Notes: generated from the sequence alone by a model not told the origin. DNA of 64,000 nt from DTPS01 sp049591295 (GCA_049591295.1 JBAWEQ010000194.1:1-64000), one strand, 5' to 3'; shown: positions 6,822-15,830, counted from the first letter of the stretch. Translations and numbers: made by a program.

Positions 6822-9599
6822 ATGGAGGCACGAGACACTACGGAAGACGACACCGCTTCCGCATCGGAGGGCGGCGGGCCTCGGCCGTCTTCCCGCCTGG
6901 GCCGCTTGACGATTCTCATCCTGCTCGCCTCGGCGGTCCTGGCCACCGAGGCCGGGCTGATCTATTTCAACGTCCTGTTCTCCAGCCCCGTCTATCACAC
7001 GGCTCCGGTGGTCAGCATGAAGCGGGTCAATGGCTATCTGGTTCTGAAGAAGGTCCTGAGCCCCGCCGTTGCCGCGGGGGGCCTCAGGCCGGGCGATGAA
7101 TTACTGGCGCTGATCACCGACGGACGGCGGATCCCGTTGCTCGGCCCTATGGCCCCGTTGGAGGCCGCGAGAGCGGTCCGGTACGGCGAAGCCTTCCAGG
7201 TGGAGGTGCTCCGGAGGGAGGCCGACGGCCGGAGCCGCGTGACCGTGGTCACCTACCCGGCCATTCCCGAGTCCGCCCGTCAGAGCATCTGGCCGTGGCT
7301 CCGCGCTATGACCGCCGACCTGTTGATCTTCCTGGCCTGCCTGGCCGCCGCCCTGCTGATCGGGATCTCCCGCCCGGAGGACGAAGGGGCGCTCGCGGCG
7401 AGCCTTCTGTTCCTCTGCTTCGCCTCCTTCACGTGGCACGGCAACATGGCCATGTTTCCCTCCCCGTTTGGGGCTCTGGGCACCGCGTTGTGGCTCGTCC
7501 TGTACGCCTACGTGACCCCGGTCCTCCTGTGGTTCTGCCTTCGCTTCCCGTCGCCTTCGCCCATCGACCGCCACTTTCCCTGGCTCAAACGGTTCGGCGT
7601 GGCCTTCGGCGGGATTTTCGCCGCGTGGAACGGCATCTTGTGGTGGCTCCAGCATACGGACGAGGCCATCTATTCACAGTACATGGACCGCGTGAGATAC
7701 GCCGACTGGGCCCTTGACATTATTTTCTGCCTGCTCGCCGTGATCGGCGTCGCGGCCCTCCTGCTCAACCTCCGGAACGCCCGGTCGCAGAACGAGCGCC
7801 GCCGGCTGGGTATCCTGTTGTGCGGGATCCTCTGCCTCTTTCCGTGGCTCCTGAGCTACCTCTGTCAGGTGACGCTGGGCGTCGCTCCGCCGCTGTGGAT
7901 CCAGATCTGCGTGAGCCTCGCCATGCTGCTCTTCCCGCTGGCCTTCATCTACGCCGTTCTCAGGCACCGCGTCTTCGGCATCCGCGTTTTCCTCCGGCGC
8001 GGGATCCAATTCGCCCTCCTCTCCAAGGGCTTCCTCGCCCTGGAGGGAACGGCGATCTTTGTGGCGCTGTACTATGCGGCGGGCCCGTCGGTGGGCCACA
8101 TCGCGGGCGAGGACCGAGGTGGAATCATGGCCGTGACCGTCGCGGGCCTCACGCTGGTCAGCGTTCTGGGCGTACGGAGGTTCAACGGCAGGGTGCTGGT
8201 CCCCATCGAGCGCCGCTTCTTCCGAGAGGCCTACGACGCCCGCGAGATCCTCACGGGCCTGACGGTCCGCGTGCGCCGGCTCGTGGGCGACCCGGACGCG
8301 CTGGCCACCAGCGCGGTGGAGACCCTCTCCTCGACGCTCCACCCGAAGGACGTCGCCCTCTTCCTGCGTGCCGAGGCCCTGGCGGCCCTGCCGCTCGTGG
8401 GGGAGCGCCGAGCCGCGATGCGGAAGGCCGCTTCGGGTTCGTCACCCTCTACCTTCCTCTGCTTCTGGCGGACGGGCGCCGCCGACACCGCGCCCAAGCG
8501 GGATGCTCTCGCCCTCCCCCTGGTGTTGCCTCCCGATTCGGCCGCGCTGGCCGTACTCTCGGATGGCCCGGCCGCGCCCGGCGTCCTGAGCCTGGACCCC
8601 AAGGACAGGCTCTCGGCGGCGCATCTCCTCGCTGGGCGAGCCTCGGAGCAGGAGCGCGCCCTCCTCGAGGGGACCCTCGGGGCGCGCCTGCTCGTCCCCA
8701 TGTCCGTTGGGACCGACCTGCTCGGCTTCCTCTGCCTGGGCGAGAAACGGTCCGAGGAGCCCTACTCGCGCGAGGACCTCCAGCTCCTCTCGGCGCTGGC
8801 GCAGCAGATGGCCGACACGCTGGACCACGCGCGCCTGCTCCACCGGAGCGAGGAGGAGGGCCAGCTGAGGCGCGAGGTGGAGATCGCGCAGCAGGTCCAG
8901 CAGAACCTCCTGCCGAGGGTACCCGCGCTCATCCCGGGGCTGGACTGTGCGGCCGCCTGCCGGCCGGCGCGCTACGTGGGCGGCGACTACTACGACTTCA
9001 TCCGGAGGGGCGAGAGCTCGGTGGGCCTCGCGCTCGGGGACATCTCGGGCAAGGGGGTCTCGGCCGCCCTCCTGATGGCCAGCCTCCAAGCCACGCTGCG
9101 CGAGCAGGCGGAGGCGCACGGAGACCGGGTGTCGGCGATCATGGCGGGCGTTAACCGCCGTCTCTGTGACAGCGCGGGTGAGGGGCGGTTCGCGACTCTC
9201 TTCTACGGCGTTCTCGACGCCGGCGGCAGGACGCTGGTCTACGCCAGTGCGGGCCACAATCCGCCCATGCTCCTGCGGTGGACCGTCGGCGGGACCGAGG
9301 TCCTGCGGCTCCCCGCCACGGGCACCATCGTGGGAGTCTTTCCGGAGCAGGGCTACGGCCAGCGGCAGCTCGCGCTCCAGAAGGGGGACGTGCTGGTCCT
9401 CTTCTCGGATGGGGTGACGGAGGCCATGAACGAGGCCGGTGAGTTCTTCGAGGAGGAGCGGCTCCAGGAGCTCCTGGTCTCGATGCCGGGGAGACCTGCC
9501 TCGGAGATCCGGGACCGCGTGCTGGAGGAGGTGGCCCGATTCTCGGGGAGCGCTCCTCAAGCCGACGACATCACCCTCGTGGTGGCCCGCCTGCTCTAA
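6822..9599 (+). CDS. membrane PDZ-GAF-SpoIIE serine phosphatase (RsbU-like)
   Basis: This 925-residue signalling protein has an N-terminal membrane helix (about 29-50) and a PDZ-like domain (about 60-145, GGLRPGDELLALI). A multi-helix membrane region follows (about 160-430), then a GAF domain (about 470-670). The PP2C/SpoIIE phosphatase begins near 690, with VGGDYYDF near 718, LALGDISGKG near 735, LFSDGVTEA near 860 and DDIT near 915 as metal-binding and core motifs. Such proteins dephosphorylate anti-sigma-factor antagonists in partner-switching. No antagonist, anti-sigma or sigma gene is adjacent, so the target is encoded elsewhere. The ATG has GGGGAGAAGCC upstream. Confidence 0.88.
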   Translation: MEARDTTEDDTASASEGGGPRPSSRLGRLTILILLASAVLATEAGLIYFNVLFSSPVYHTAPVVSMKRVNGYLVLKKVLSPAVAAGGLRPGDELLALITDGRRIPLLGPMAPLEAARAVRYGEAFQVEVLRREADGRSRVTVVTYPAIPESARQSIWPWLRAMTADLLIFLACLAAALLIGISRPEDEGALAASLLFLCFASFTWHGNMAMFPSPFGALGTALWLVLYAYVTPVLLWFCLRFPSPSPIDRHFPWLKRFGVAFGGIFAAWNGILWWLQHTDEAIYSQYMDRVRYADWALDIIFCLLAVIGVAALLLNLRNARSQNERRRLGILLCGILCLFPWLLSYLCQVTLGVAPPLWIQICVSLAMLLFPLAFIYAVLRHRVFGIRVFLRRGIQFALLSKGFLALEGTAIFVALYYAAGPSVGHIAGEDRGGIMAVTVAGLTLVSVLGVRRFNGRVLVPIERRFFREAYDAREILTGLTVRVRRLVGDPDALATSAVETLSSTLHPKDVALFLRAEALAALPLVGERRAAMRKAASGSSPSTFLCFWRTGAADTAPKRDALALPLVLPPDSAALAVLSDGPAAPGVLSLDPKDRLSAAHLLAGRASEQERALLEGTLGARLLVPMSVGTDLLGFLCLGEKRSEEPYSREDLQLLSALAQQMADTLDHARLLHRSEEEGQLRREVEIAQQVQQNLLPRVPALIPGLDCAAACRPARYVGGDYYDFIRRGESSVGLALGDISGKGVSAALLMASLQATLREQAEAHGDRVSAIMAGVNRRLCDSAGEGRFATLFYGVLDAGGRTLVYASAGHNPPMLLRWTVGGTEVLRLPATGTIVGVFPEQGYGQRQLALQKGDVLVLFSDGVTEAMNEAGEFFEEERLQELLVSMPGRPASEIRDRVLEEVARFSGSAPQADDITLVVARLL

Positions 9600-9683
9600 G
9601 CCTTGGCCTGGAAGCCGCTCCGAAGCGAACCCGGAGATGGGAAACGGACGCGAGCTGTTGCGTGGAACCGGAGGAGAGCCCCG

Positions 9684-10160
9684 ATGATCCTTTCGCTCAT
9701 CGCAGCCATGGGGGAAAACCGGGTGATCGGGGAGGGCGGCCGTGTCCCGTGGCACCTCCCCGAAGACCTGGCCTTCTTCAAGCGCACGACCTGGGGCCAC
9801 CCCGTCCTGCTCGGGCGCAAGACCTGGGAGACGGTCAACGTCCCCCTGCCGGGACGGCGGACCATCGTCCTCTCCAGGCGGAAGACTTTCGATGCACCGG
9901 GCGCCGAGGTCTTGCCCGACCTGACTTCCGCCCTGGCCCTGTTCGCAGATTCGGACGAAGAGCTCTTCGTGTGCGGTGGCGGGGAGGTCTACGCGCAGGC
10001 CCTGCCGCTGGCCAGCCGGATCTACCTCACCGTGGTCCACGCCGCCTTTCCGGGCGATGCCTTTTTCCCCGAGGTGCCCGCTGAGCTCTTCCGAGAAACC
10101 TCTCGGGCGGATCGCCCGGGCCCTCCGCCCTTCACCTTCCTGCGCTACGAAAGGCGCTGA
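9684..10160 (+). CDS. folA: dihydrofolate reductase
   Basis: It reduces dihydrofolate to tetrahydrofolate with NADPH. The 158-residue protein shows the full family pattern: MILSLIAAMGENRVIG at the start, the substrate-site VPWHLPEDLAFFKRTT with the acidic residue, LGRKTWE, and the cofactor loop CGGGEVY. I took the ATG at 9684 with GGAGGAG upstream; the frame is open earlier but is not DHFR-like. No thymidylate synthase is adjacent. It is followed closely by the MDR oxidoreductase gene. Confidence 0.95.
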   Translation: MILSLIAAMGENRVIGEGGRVPWHLPEDLAFFKRTTWGHPVLLGRKTWETVNVPLPGRRTIVLSRRKTFDAPGAEVLPDLTSALALFADSDEELFVCGGGEVYAQALPLASRIYLTVVHAAFPGDAFFPEVPAELFRETSRADRPGPPPFTFLRYERR

Positions 10161-10182
10161 GCCAAAACCCTAGGAGTCTGCC

Positions 10183-11193
10183 ATGCCCATCCGTCAAAGC
10201 GACTGCTGGATTCTGACGGGCTATCCCGAAGGGATGCCCAACGACGCGACGTTCCGAAGGGAAAGCCGCCCTGTGCCGCCCCCGGACGAAGGAGAGGTGC
10301 TGCTCGAAACCCTCTACCTCTCGGTGGACCCCTACATGCGCGGGCGCATGAGCCCGGCCAAGAGCTACGTCGCCCCCCTCCAGCCCGGCGAGGTCATCGG
10401 CGGCGAGGCCGTGGCGCAGGTGGTCGAGTCGAGGGACGCCCGTTTCGTCGCTGGCGACCTCGTCGCGGCCCCATTGGGCTGGCGCACCGCCGGCGTGCTC
10501 GCCGGCGCCGCGCTTCAGAAATTGAGCCTTCCCGCCGAGCGGGCCTCCATCGCCCTCGGCGCCCTCGGCATGCCGGGGCTCACCGCCTATTTCGGCCTGC
10601 TCGACGTGGGGCGGCCCAGGCCGGGAGAGACCGTGCTCGTCTCGGGGGCGGCCGGGGCGGTGGGCTCCCTCGTGGGACAGATCGCCCGCCTGATGGGGTG
10701 CAGGGCCGTGGGCGTCGCTGGCACCGAAGAGAAGGTGCGATGGCTCACGGAGGAGCTCGGGTTCGATGCGGCCATCAATTACAAGGCCCACGAGGATCTG
10801 CGCGAGGCACTCGCCCCCCTTTGCCCCTCGGGGGTAGATGTCTATTTCGACAACGTCGGGGGGACCGTGAGCGACGCGGTTCTCGGCCTGATCAACCTGC
10901 GGGCCCGCGTGGTGATCTGCGGCCAGATCGCCCAATACAACGCCAAGAACCCGCCCCGCGGCACCCGCCCCTTCGCCACCCTCCTGGTCCGGCGCGCCCG
11001 CGCCGAGGGCTTCATCGTCTTCGACTTCAAGGAGCGCTTCCCCGAGGCCCAGCGGCGCTTGGTGGACTGGGTGAAGGATGGGAGGCTCAAAGTCCGAGAG
11101 ACGGTGGTGGAAGGGTTCGAAAATGCCCCGAAGGCTTTCCTGGGGCTCTTCTCCGGAGAAAACACCGGGAAGATGGTGGTTCGGGTGCGTTAG
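10183..11193 (+). CDS. MDR-family NADP-dependent oxidoreductase (2-alkenal reductase/CurA type)
   Basis: This 336-residue medium-chain dehydrogenase/reductase lacks the zinc ligands of alcohol dehydrogenases. It matches the leukotriene-B4-dehydrogenase/CurA branch, which reduces alpha,beta-unsaturated aldehydes and ketones with NADPH. Motifs are YLSVDPYMRGRM near 45, the Rossmann loop SGAAGAVGSLVGQIA near 150, and DVYFDNVGG near 220. AGGAG lies seven bases before the ATG. It is 22 bases downstream of folA and convergent with the membrane protein gene. The exact substrate cannot be read from the sequence. Confidence 0.9.
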   Translation: MPIRQSDCWILTGYPEGMPNDATFRRESRPVPPPDEGEVLLETLYLSVDPYMRGRMSPAKSYVAPLQPGEVIGGEAVAQVVESRDARFVAGDLVAAPLGWRTAGVLAGAALQKLSLPAERASIALGALGMPGLTAYFGLLDVGRPRPGETVLVSGAAGAVGSLVGQIARLMGCRAVGVAGTEEKVRWLTEELGFDAAINYKAHEDLREALAPLCPSGVDVYFDNVGGTVSDAVLGLINLRARVVICGQIAQYNAKNPPRGTRPFATLLVRRARAEGFIVFDFKERFPEAQRRLVDWVKDGRLKVRETVVEGFENAPKAFLGLFSGENTGKMVVRVR

Positions 11194-11201
11194 CGAGATT
11201 C

Positions 11202-11894
11202 TCAGGTTTTCGGGGGCAGGATGGCCACGAGGATCGCGAAATAGTGGAAGATGCTCCCGGCCAGAACGAAGAGGTGCCAGATCAGGTGGAAGTATCGGTA
11301 GCGCTTGTCCAGGGCGAAGAAGATGAGTCCCCCCGTGTAGCAGATTCCGCCGGCCCCGAGGAGGACCAGCCCCAAGTCCGGCACGCCCTCCCGAAGGGGA
11401 GTGAGGCCGATCACGATGAGCCAGCCCATGGCCAGATAGAGGAACGGGCCGACCAGGTGCATCCGGCTGAACCAGAAGAGCTTGAGCAGGGTTCCCAGGA
11501 TGGCCAGCCCCCAGATGATCCCGAAGATGCTCCAGCCCCAGGCCCCCCGCAGGCTCACCAGGGTGAACGGGGTGTAGGTGCCGGCGATGAGGAAGAAGAT
11601 CGTCACGTGGTCCGCCACCCGGAGAATCCTCTTGGCCCGGGGGTTGGGGATGCCGTGGTAAAGGGTCGAGGCCAGGTAGAGGATCAGGAGCGTGGCGCCG
11701 TAGACGCTGGCGCTCCACATCCGCCAGGCTCCGCCGTGCTCGCTGGTCAGCACGACCAGGACCGCTAGGCCCGCGAGGGCCAGTCCGAGGCCGATCCCGT
11801 GGCTCAAGGCGTTGGCGATCTCTTCTCGGACCTTCTGACGGCGGGCATTCAGGCGGTCGATGGCGCGCTCGCGCCGGGTCAACTCCTGGTCCAA
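11202..11894 (-). CDS. hemolysin III family (TrhA/PAQR-like) integral membrane protein
   Basis: Seven hydrophobic helices and the motifs EEIANALSHGIGLGLA (first His) and YHGIPNPRAKRILRVADH, plus the C-terminal LIWHLFVLAGSIFHY with paired His, identify the hemolysin III/PAQR family. The three His clusters form a metal site in this family. Despite the name, most members are not toxins and act in membrane-lipid or energy homeostasis. I place the start at TTG (11894, beginning MDQELTRRE) because GGGAGG precedes it and the probable -10 box lies upstream; a GTG at 11927 would put the start upstream of that -10 box. Confidence 0.87.
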   Translation of the reverse strand: MDQELTRRERAIDRLNARRQKVREEIANALSHGIGLGLALAGLAVLVVLTSEHGGAWRMWSASVYGATLLILYLASTLYHGIPNPRAKRILRVADHVTIFFLIAGTYTPFTLVSLRGAWGWSIFGIIWGLAILGTLLKLFWFSRMHLVGPFLYLAMGWLIVIGLTPLREGVPDLGLVLLGAGGICYTGGLIFFALDKRYRYFHLIWHLFVLAGSIFHYFAILVAILPPKT

Positions 11895-11915
11895 GAGGCC
11901 TCCCTTCAGCCGGAC

Positions 11916-11944
11916 AGTAAACCCCACGCCGGGGCACCGGTCAA
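11916..11944 (-). promoter_or_regulatory. probable sigma-70 promoter of the hemolysin III family gene
   Basis: Read on the minus strand, TTGACC (plus 11939-11944) and TTTACT (plus 11916-11921) are exactly 17 bases apart. The expected transcript start near 11908 leaves a short leader carrying AAGGGAGG before the TTG at 11894. This decided the choice of start codon. Confidence 0.5.
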
Positions 11945-12067
11945 CCCTGAAATCGCGGTCCGGTCTCGGCGGTTATATCGAAGAGGACGTGCGCCGTGGC
12001 GACCAGCGGCTTGCGCCGGGTCCTTCGGCGGCGGCGCGTTGTGGGCAGTCCCCGTAAAGGAGGGTTC

Positions 12068-12811
12068 GTGCGGTCGAAGGTCGTGCTCGTGGCGGTGCTC
12101 CTCCTGACGGCCTTCGGAAGGGCATGGGCGGGCCCGCCCTTCCTGACCGACGACCCCGAGCCCGTGCCCTACCGCCATTGGGAGTTCTACCTTTTCGGGA
12201 CCATGGATGACGGCCCTGGCGCTGCCGTCTACCAGGGGCCGGCCGTGGAGGTCAACTACGGCGTCGTTCCCAACCTCCAGCTTCACCTGGTGGTGCCCAT
12301 GGCCTGGTCCGTGCCCGCGCAGGGGCCCTCCGCAACGGGACTGGGGGACGCGGAGGTGGGCCTGAAGTTCCGCTTCCTCTCCGAAACCCGCGACAGGCCG
12401 GAGATGGGAATCTTTCCCATGGCCGAGGTGCCCACGGGAAGCGCGGCCAAAGGGCTGGGAAACGGACAGGTTTGGTACAAGCTGCCGCTCTGGATCCAGA
12501 AGAGCTGGGGACCATGGACGACTTACGGTGGCGGCGGTTACGTCATCAACCGCGCGCCGGGGCAGCGAAGCTATCCCTTCGCGGGGTGGCTGCTCCAGCG
12601 CGATCTTAGCGAGAAGTGGACGCTCGGCGGAGAGCTCTTCGGGCAGGGAGCGCAGAGCGTCGACGGGAGTGGAGTCACCATCGCCAACCTGGGCGGCGCT
12701 TACAATTTCACCCGCGGCTTCAGCCTGCTCTTCAGCCTGGGGCGGAGCATTCGGGGAGAGCGCCACACCGTCGCCTATCTGGCCCTCTACTGGACTTGGG
12801 GCCCGCACTGA
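12068..12811 (+). CDS. outer-membrane beta-barrel-like protein
   Basis: The 247-residue protein has a signal peptide (MRSKVVLVAVLLLTAFGRAWA) and then alternating beta-strand sequence ending in the aromatic strand VAYLALYWTWGPH, as in outer-membrane barrels. Segments such as GPPFLTDDPEPVPYRHWEF and GLGDAEVGLKFRF recall the 'transporter'/phenol-degradation-type outer membrane family. The start is GTG at 12068 with AAAGGAGG six bases upstream. The cargo is unknown. It is divergent from the hemolysin III family gene and convergent with yajQ. Confidence 0.78.
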   Translation: MRSKVVLVAVLLLTAFGRAWAGPPFLTDDPEPVPYRHWEFYLFGTMDDGPGAAVYQGPAVEVNYGVVPNLQLHLVVPMAWSVPAQGPSATGLGDAEVGLKFRFLSETRDRPEMGIFPMAEVPTGSAAKGLGNGQVWYKLPLWIQKSWGPWTTYGGGGYVINRAPGQRSYPFAGWLLQRDLSEKWTLGGELFGQGAQSVDGSGVTIANLGGAYNFTRGFSLLFSLGRSIRGERHTVAYLALYWTWGPH

Positions 12812-12836
12812 GGGGATGGGGAGATGAGGAAAAGGG

Positions 12837-12878
12837 GAGATGCCGAAAGAAGGCCGCTCCCGGCGATCACGGCATCTC
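12837..12878. terminator. hairpin between convergent genes, possible bidirectional terminator
   Basis: GAGATGCCG (12837-12845) and CGGCATCTC (12870-12878) are perfect 9-base arms enclosing a second GC-rich inverted repeat. The hairpin sits between the stop of the barrel gene and the stop of yajQ. No T-run follows on either strand, so termination is inferred from position only. Confidence 0.4.
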
Positions 12879-12882
12879 GGCG

Positions 12883-13386
12883 TTACGACCGGTAGTTCCC
12901 AAACTGGAGTTCCACGCCGAAGTCCTGCTGCTTCAGGTGGGCGATCACCTCCTGAAGCTCGTCGCGGGACGGGCCCGAAATCCGGACCTTCTCACCCTCG
13001 ATGGCGGCCTGGGCCTTCTTGAACTTCGCCTCCTTGATGGACTTGACGATCTGGCGGCAGGTCTCGATGTCGAGCCCCGAGACCAGCTTGATCTCCTGCC
13101 GGACGCGGTCGCCTCCGGCCTTCTGGACGGGCTCCAGCTGGCAGTTCTTGGTGGGGACCTTCCGGCGCACCAGCTTGCCCAGGAGCATCTCCCACATAGC
13201 CTTGAGCTTCATGTCGTCCGGCGCCTCCAGAACCATCAGGTGGTCGGCCTTGCGGAGCTCCAACAGCGTCTTGGCCCCCTTGAAATCGTACCGCTGGCTG
13301 ATCTCCTTGAGCGCCTGATTGACGGCGTTCTCCACCTCCATCAGGTCCACGCCGGTGGTCACGTCGAAAGATTCGATTTTGGCCAT
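12883..13386 (-). CDS. yajQ: YajQ family nucleotide/c-di-GMP-binding protein
   Basis: The 167-residue soluble protein matches YajQ along its full length: MAKIESFDVTTGVDLMEVENAVNQA at the start, ISQRYDFKGAKT, and the C-terminal VRISGPSRDELQEVIAHLK and DFGVELQFGNYR. The family has two RNA-recognition-like folds. Characterised members bind cyclic di-GMP or nucleotides and modulate transcription. With two GGDEF proteins encoded in this window, a c-di-GMP effector role is plausible but inferred. The ATG has GGGAGG upstream. Confidence 0.94.
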   Translation of the reverse strand: MAKIESFDVTTGVDLMEVENAVNQALKEISQRYDFKGAKTLLELRKADHLMVLEAPDDMKLKAMWEMLLGKLVRRKVPTKNCQLEPVQKAGGDRVRQEIKLVSGLDIETCRQIVKSIKEAKFKKAQAAIEGEKVRISGPSRDELQEVIAHLKQQDFGVELQFGNYRS

Positions 13387-13552
13387 GAGAGTCGCCTCCC
13401 TCGCGATGGCTGCATTCTAACGAGCGCGAAGGGGCGCCGCAACGTCCGCCGCCGAATCGGCGGCTCACCGCGCCGAACGTCCGCTCCGGGGGCGTAGAAT
13501 GAGGCCTGCGGTCCGGCTCCTCCCGGCGGGGCGCAGGCGATGGAGGCACGGC

Positions 13553-14383
13553 ATGCGGGACGCGCTCAAGTGGCTGCTGGTGGTGGCCTTGCTGGTGGGG
13601 TTCGTGTGGGGAGGGATCTGGCTGAGACGCCGGTGGGTCGGTCCTCTCAAGAGGCCACCGGAAAACCCCAGCACCCAGCTCCTCCTGAAGAGCGTGGGAG
13701 ATGCCGACCGGGAGGTGATCCGCGCCCTCTACCTCGTGACCAACCTGGCCACCGGGAGGCAGGCCACGGGGGTGCTGAGCCAGGAGGGACCCATTCTGAC
13801 GGACGCCTCGGTCGTCGCGGGGACCAGGCCGGGCGACATCCGGGTGACCTCCAGCCTGGGCGCACCCGTTCCCATCCGGGGAATGCAGGTGGACCCCGCC
13901 ATGGGCGTGGCCCAGCTCTATCTCCGCGAGAAGCTCAAGGGAGGAATGGACTTGAGCGGAACAGAGACGGTGAGCCCCGGTGAGGCCGTCTACGCATGGG
14001 GATTCCCGGAGGGCGTACAGCCGCCGGAGCCCCTGCTCTCATCGGGAGTCGTGGCGGGGCTTCGAGTGGTGACGAGGGGAGGAGGCCTGGACACCCGGCT
14101 GGTGCTGAGCGGCGCCTTCACGTCCGGCTACGGAGGAGGACCGCTCTTCAGGACCCGGGATTTCAAGCTGGTGGGGCTCGTGGTGACGCGGCCGCTACCG
14201 GTAGATCCCGTGGTCGCTCGTGCGGCGGCGGAGTTGGGGGCTAGGGCGGCGAAAGCGACTCCGGAGCAAGGGGCGGTGGACAAGGAACTGCAACGCGCGC
14301 TCGATCGGTTGGGCCAGGCCCAGGCGGGAGTGGTGATCGAAGCCGTGCCCCTCGCGGAATTGAGCCGCCTGGGCGGTGATTGA
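13553..14383 (+). CDS. membrane-anchored trypsin-fold pseudoprotease
   Basis: After a single N-terminal membrane helix (about 6-24) the 276-residue protein aligns to the S1C/trypsin-2 fold of HtrA-like proteases. All three catalytic positions look changed. The His segment usually written TNxHVV reads TDASVVAG (His to Ser). The Asp segment DPxxDLAVL reads DPAMGVAQL. The nucleophile GNSGGPL reads GYGGGPLF (Ser to Gly). No PDZ domain follows. The fold is inferred from these aligned landmarks; the protein is likely a non-enzymatic binding or scaffold protein at the membrane. The start ATG has GGAGG upstream. Confidence 0.68.
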   Translation: MRDALKWLLVVALLVGFVWGGIWLRRRWVGPLKRPPENPSTQLLLKSVGDADREVIRALYLVTNLATGRQATGVLSQEGPILTDASVVAGTRPGDIRVTSSLGAPVPIRGMQVDPAMGVAQLYLREKLKGGMDLSGTETVSPGEAVYAWGFPEGVQPPEPLLSSGVVAGLRVVTRGGGLDTRLVLSGAFTSGYGGGPLFRTRDFKLVGLVVTRPLPVDPVVARAAAELGARAAKATPEQGAVDKELQRALDRLGQAQAGVVIEAVPLAELSRLGGD

Positions 14384-14414
14384 GCCAGTGCCCCCTCCAC
14401 TCTCCATGCTCCAC

Positions 14415-14446
14415 TAAAACGAAAGCCGGGGCCCGAAGGCCCCGGC
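14415..14446 (-). terminator. rho-independent terminator of sat
   Basis: A 9-bp GC-rich stem (14425-14433 with 14438-14446) and a 4-base loop lie just past the sat stop. On the minus strand the stem is followed by TTTCGTTTT. This is a standard intrinsic terminator for the minus-strand transcript, between convergent genes. Confidence 0.8.
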
Positions 14447-14472
14447 GATCCCCCCGTAATTATTGGAGTCGC

Positions 14473-15744
14473 TTAGCGCTTCTTGTTGGCGTCTCCCGTG
14501 GCCGCGCCGTGAAGCTTCACTTCCACCTTCTCTTCGAGGTGGTCGTAGTACTCCTTCAGAACGGCGATGACCTCGGGCTTGGAGAACTCCTTCGGGACGG
14601 GCTTGCCTTCGCTCATGAGCTTGCGGAGGAGGGTGCCGGAAAGCAGGAGCCTGGCGCCGCCCTTGTAGTTGCCCTCGTCGTCGATAATGGCCTTGCTCTC
14701 GTGCGGGCAGGTCTTCATGGAGGCCATGGTGCCGCACTCGTAGCAGTAGAAGGTCCAGTCCATGCAGAGGGGCTTGAGCTGGAGGGCGTCGGGCGGGATC
14801 TCGAGGAAGATCTTCTGGGCGTCGAACGGGCCGTAGTAGTCACCCACGCCGGCGTGGTCGCGTCCCACGATGAGGTGGGAGCAGCCGTAGTTCTGCCGGA
14901 ACACGGCGTGGAGCAGCGCCTCGCGGGGTCCGGCGTACCGCATGTCGAGGGGGTAGCCGGCCATGGCCACGCGCTCCTTGCGGAAGTACTTGTTGACCAG
15001 GGCGTCGATGGCCTTCACGCGCACGTCGGCCGGTATGTCGCCGGGCTTGAGCTTGCCCACGAGCTGGTGGATGTAGACGCCGTCGCAGACCTCGATGGCG
15101 ATCCAGGCCAGGTAGGCGTGGGAGCCGTGCATGGGGTTGCGGAGCTGGAGGGCGGCCACCGTGTTCCATCCGCGCTCCTCGAACATCTTGCGGGACTCGG
15201 CGGGGCGCTGGTAGAGGCCCTTGAACTGCTCGGGAAAGTAGGACTCGGAGAGCACCTTGACGGGGCCGGCCAGGTTCACGTCGGCCTGGTCCATGACCAT
15301 CTTCACGCCGGGGTGGGCCATGTCGGTGGTCTTGAAGACCTTCTGGCACTCGTAGGCCTTGTCGATGGTGTACTTCTCGGTCACCTTCATGGTGGCCATG
15401 AGCGTGTCGGTCTCCGTATCCCAGAGAGCCACTTCCTCATTGGGCCCGATGGAATCAGCCAGGGCCTTGGTCGCCGAGAGGGTGATGGGAATGGGCCAGA
15501 AGAGGCCGTTCTTGCTGGGCATCTTGTACTCGTCGCAGACGCCTTTCCAGTCGGCCTGGCCCATGAAGCCATCGAGGGGCGTGAAGCCGCCGATGCCCAT
15601 CATGATCAGGTCGCCGGTCTCGCGGCTGGTGATGGGAACCCTCTTGAGGCCCTGGGCCTTCTTGATCTCGTCTTCCTTGGCCTTTCCTTCGAGCAGAAGG
15701 CACTTGAGTTCTTTACTGCCGTGTGGGGGTACCAGTTTGCTCAT
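14473..15744 (-). CDS. sat: sulfate adenylyltransferase (ATP sulfurylase)
   Basis: It activates sulfate with ATP to adenosine 5'-phosphosulfate, the first step of dissimilatory sulfate reduction, or runs in reverse in sulfur oxidation. The 423-residue protein is the single-domain type: LIMMGIGGFTPLDGFM near 50, the nucleotide motif RNPMHGSH at 202-209, GRDHAGVG near 297, and the zinc-site Cys/His cluster CYECGTMASMKTCPH. The motif usually reads H-R-[SA]-H-E; here Arg is Gly and the following Glu is Ala. I chose the ATG at 15744, six bases after GGAGG, over an in-frame TTG two codons upstream. An intrinsic terminator follows. aprAB and qmo are not in the window. Confidence 0.95.
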   Translation of the reverse strand: MSKLVPPHGSKELKCLLLEGKAKEDEIKKAQGLKRVPITSRETGDLIMMGIGGFTPLDGFMGQADWKGVCDEYKMPSKNGLFWPIPITLSATKALADSIGPNEEVALWDTETDTLMATMKVTEKYTIDKAYECQKVFKTTDMAHPGVKMVMDQADVNLAGPVKVLSESYFPEQFKGLYQRPAESRKMFEERGWNTVAALQLRNPMHGSHAYLAWIAIEVCDGVYIHQLVGKLKPGDIPADVRVKAIDALVNKYFRKERVAMAGYPLDMRYAGPREALLHAVFRQNYGCSHLIVGRDHAGVGDYYGPFDAQKIFLEIPPDALQLKPLCMDWTFYCYECGTMASMKTCPHESKAIIDDEGNYKGGARLLLSGTLLRKLMSEGKPVPKEFSKPEVIAVLKEYYDHLEEKVEVKLHGAATGDANKKR

Positions 15745-15830
15745 CGACAACCTCCTCGATAGTTGGCCTCGGCCGGTCCTTTGCGAACGATCGCCGCCAC
15801 AGGCGGCATGATGCGGAGCCCCCCTCCGCT

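Noticed and set aside
11202..11894. Toxin (hemolysin) role
   Set aside because: The family name is historical. The PAQR-like membrane fold and His clusters do not support a toxin function.
10132..11937. 601-codon minus-strand frame spanning two genes
   Set aside because: It runs across the MDR oxidoreductase and a different frame of the hemolysin III family gene, and has no domain of its own.
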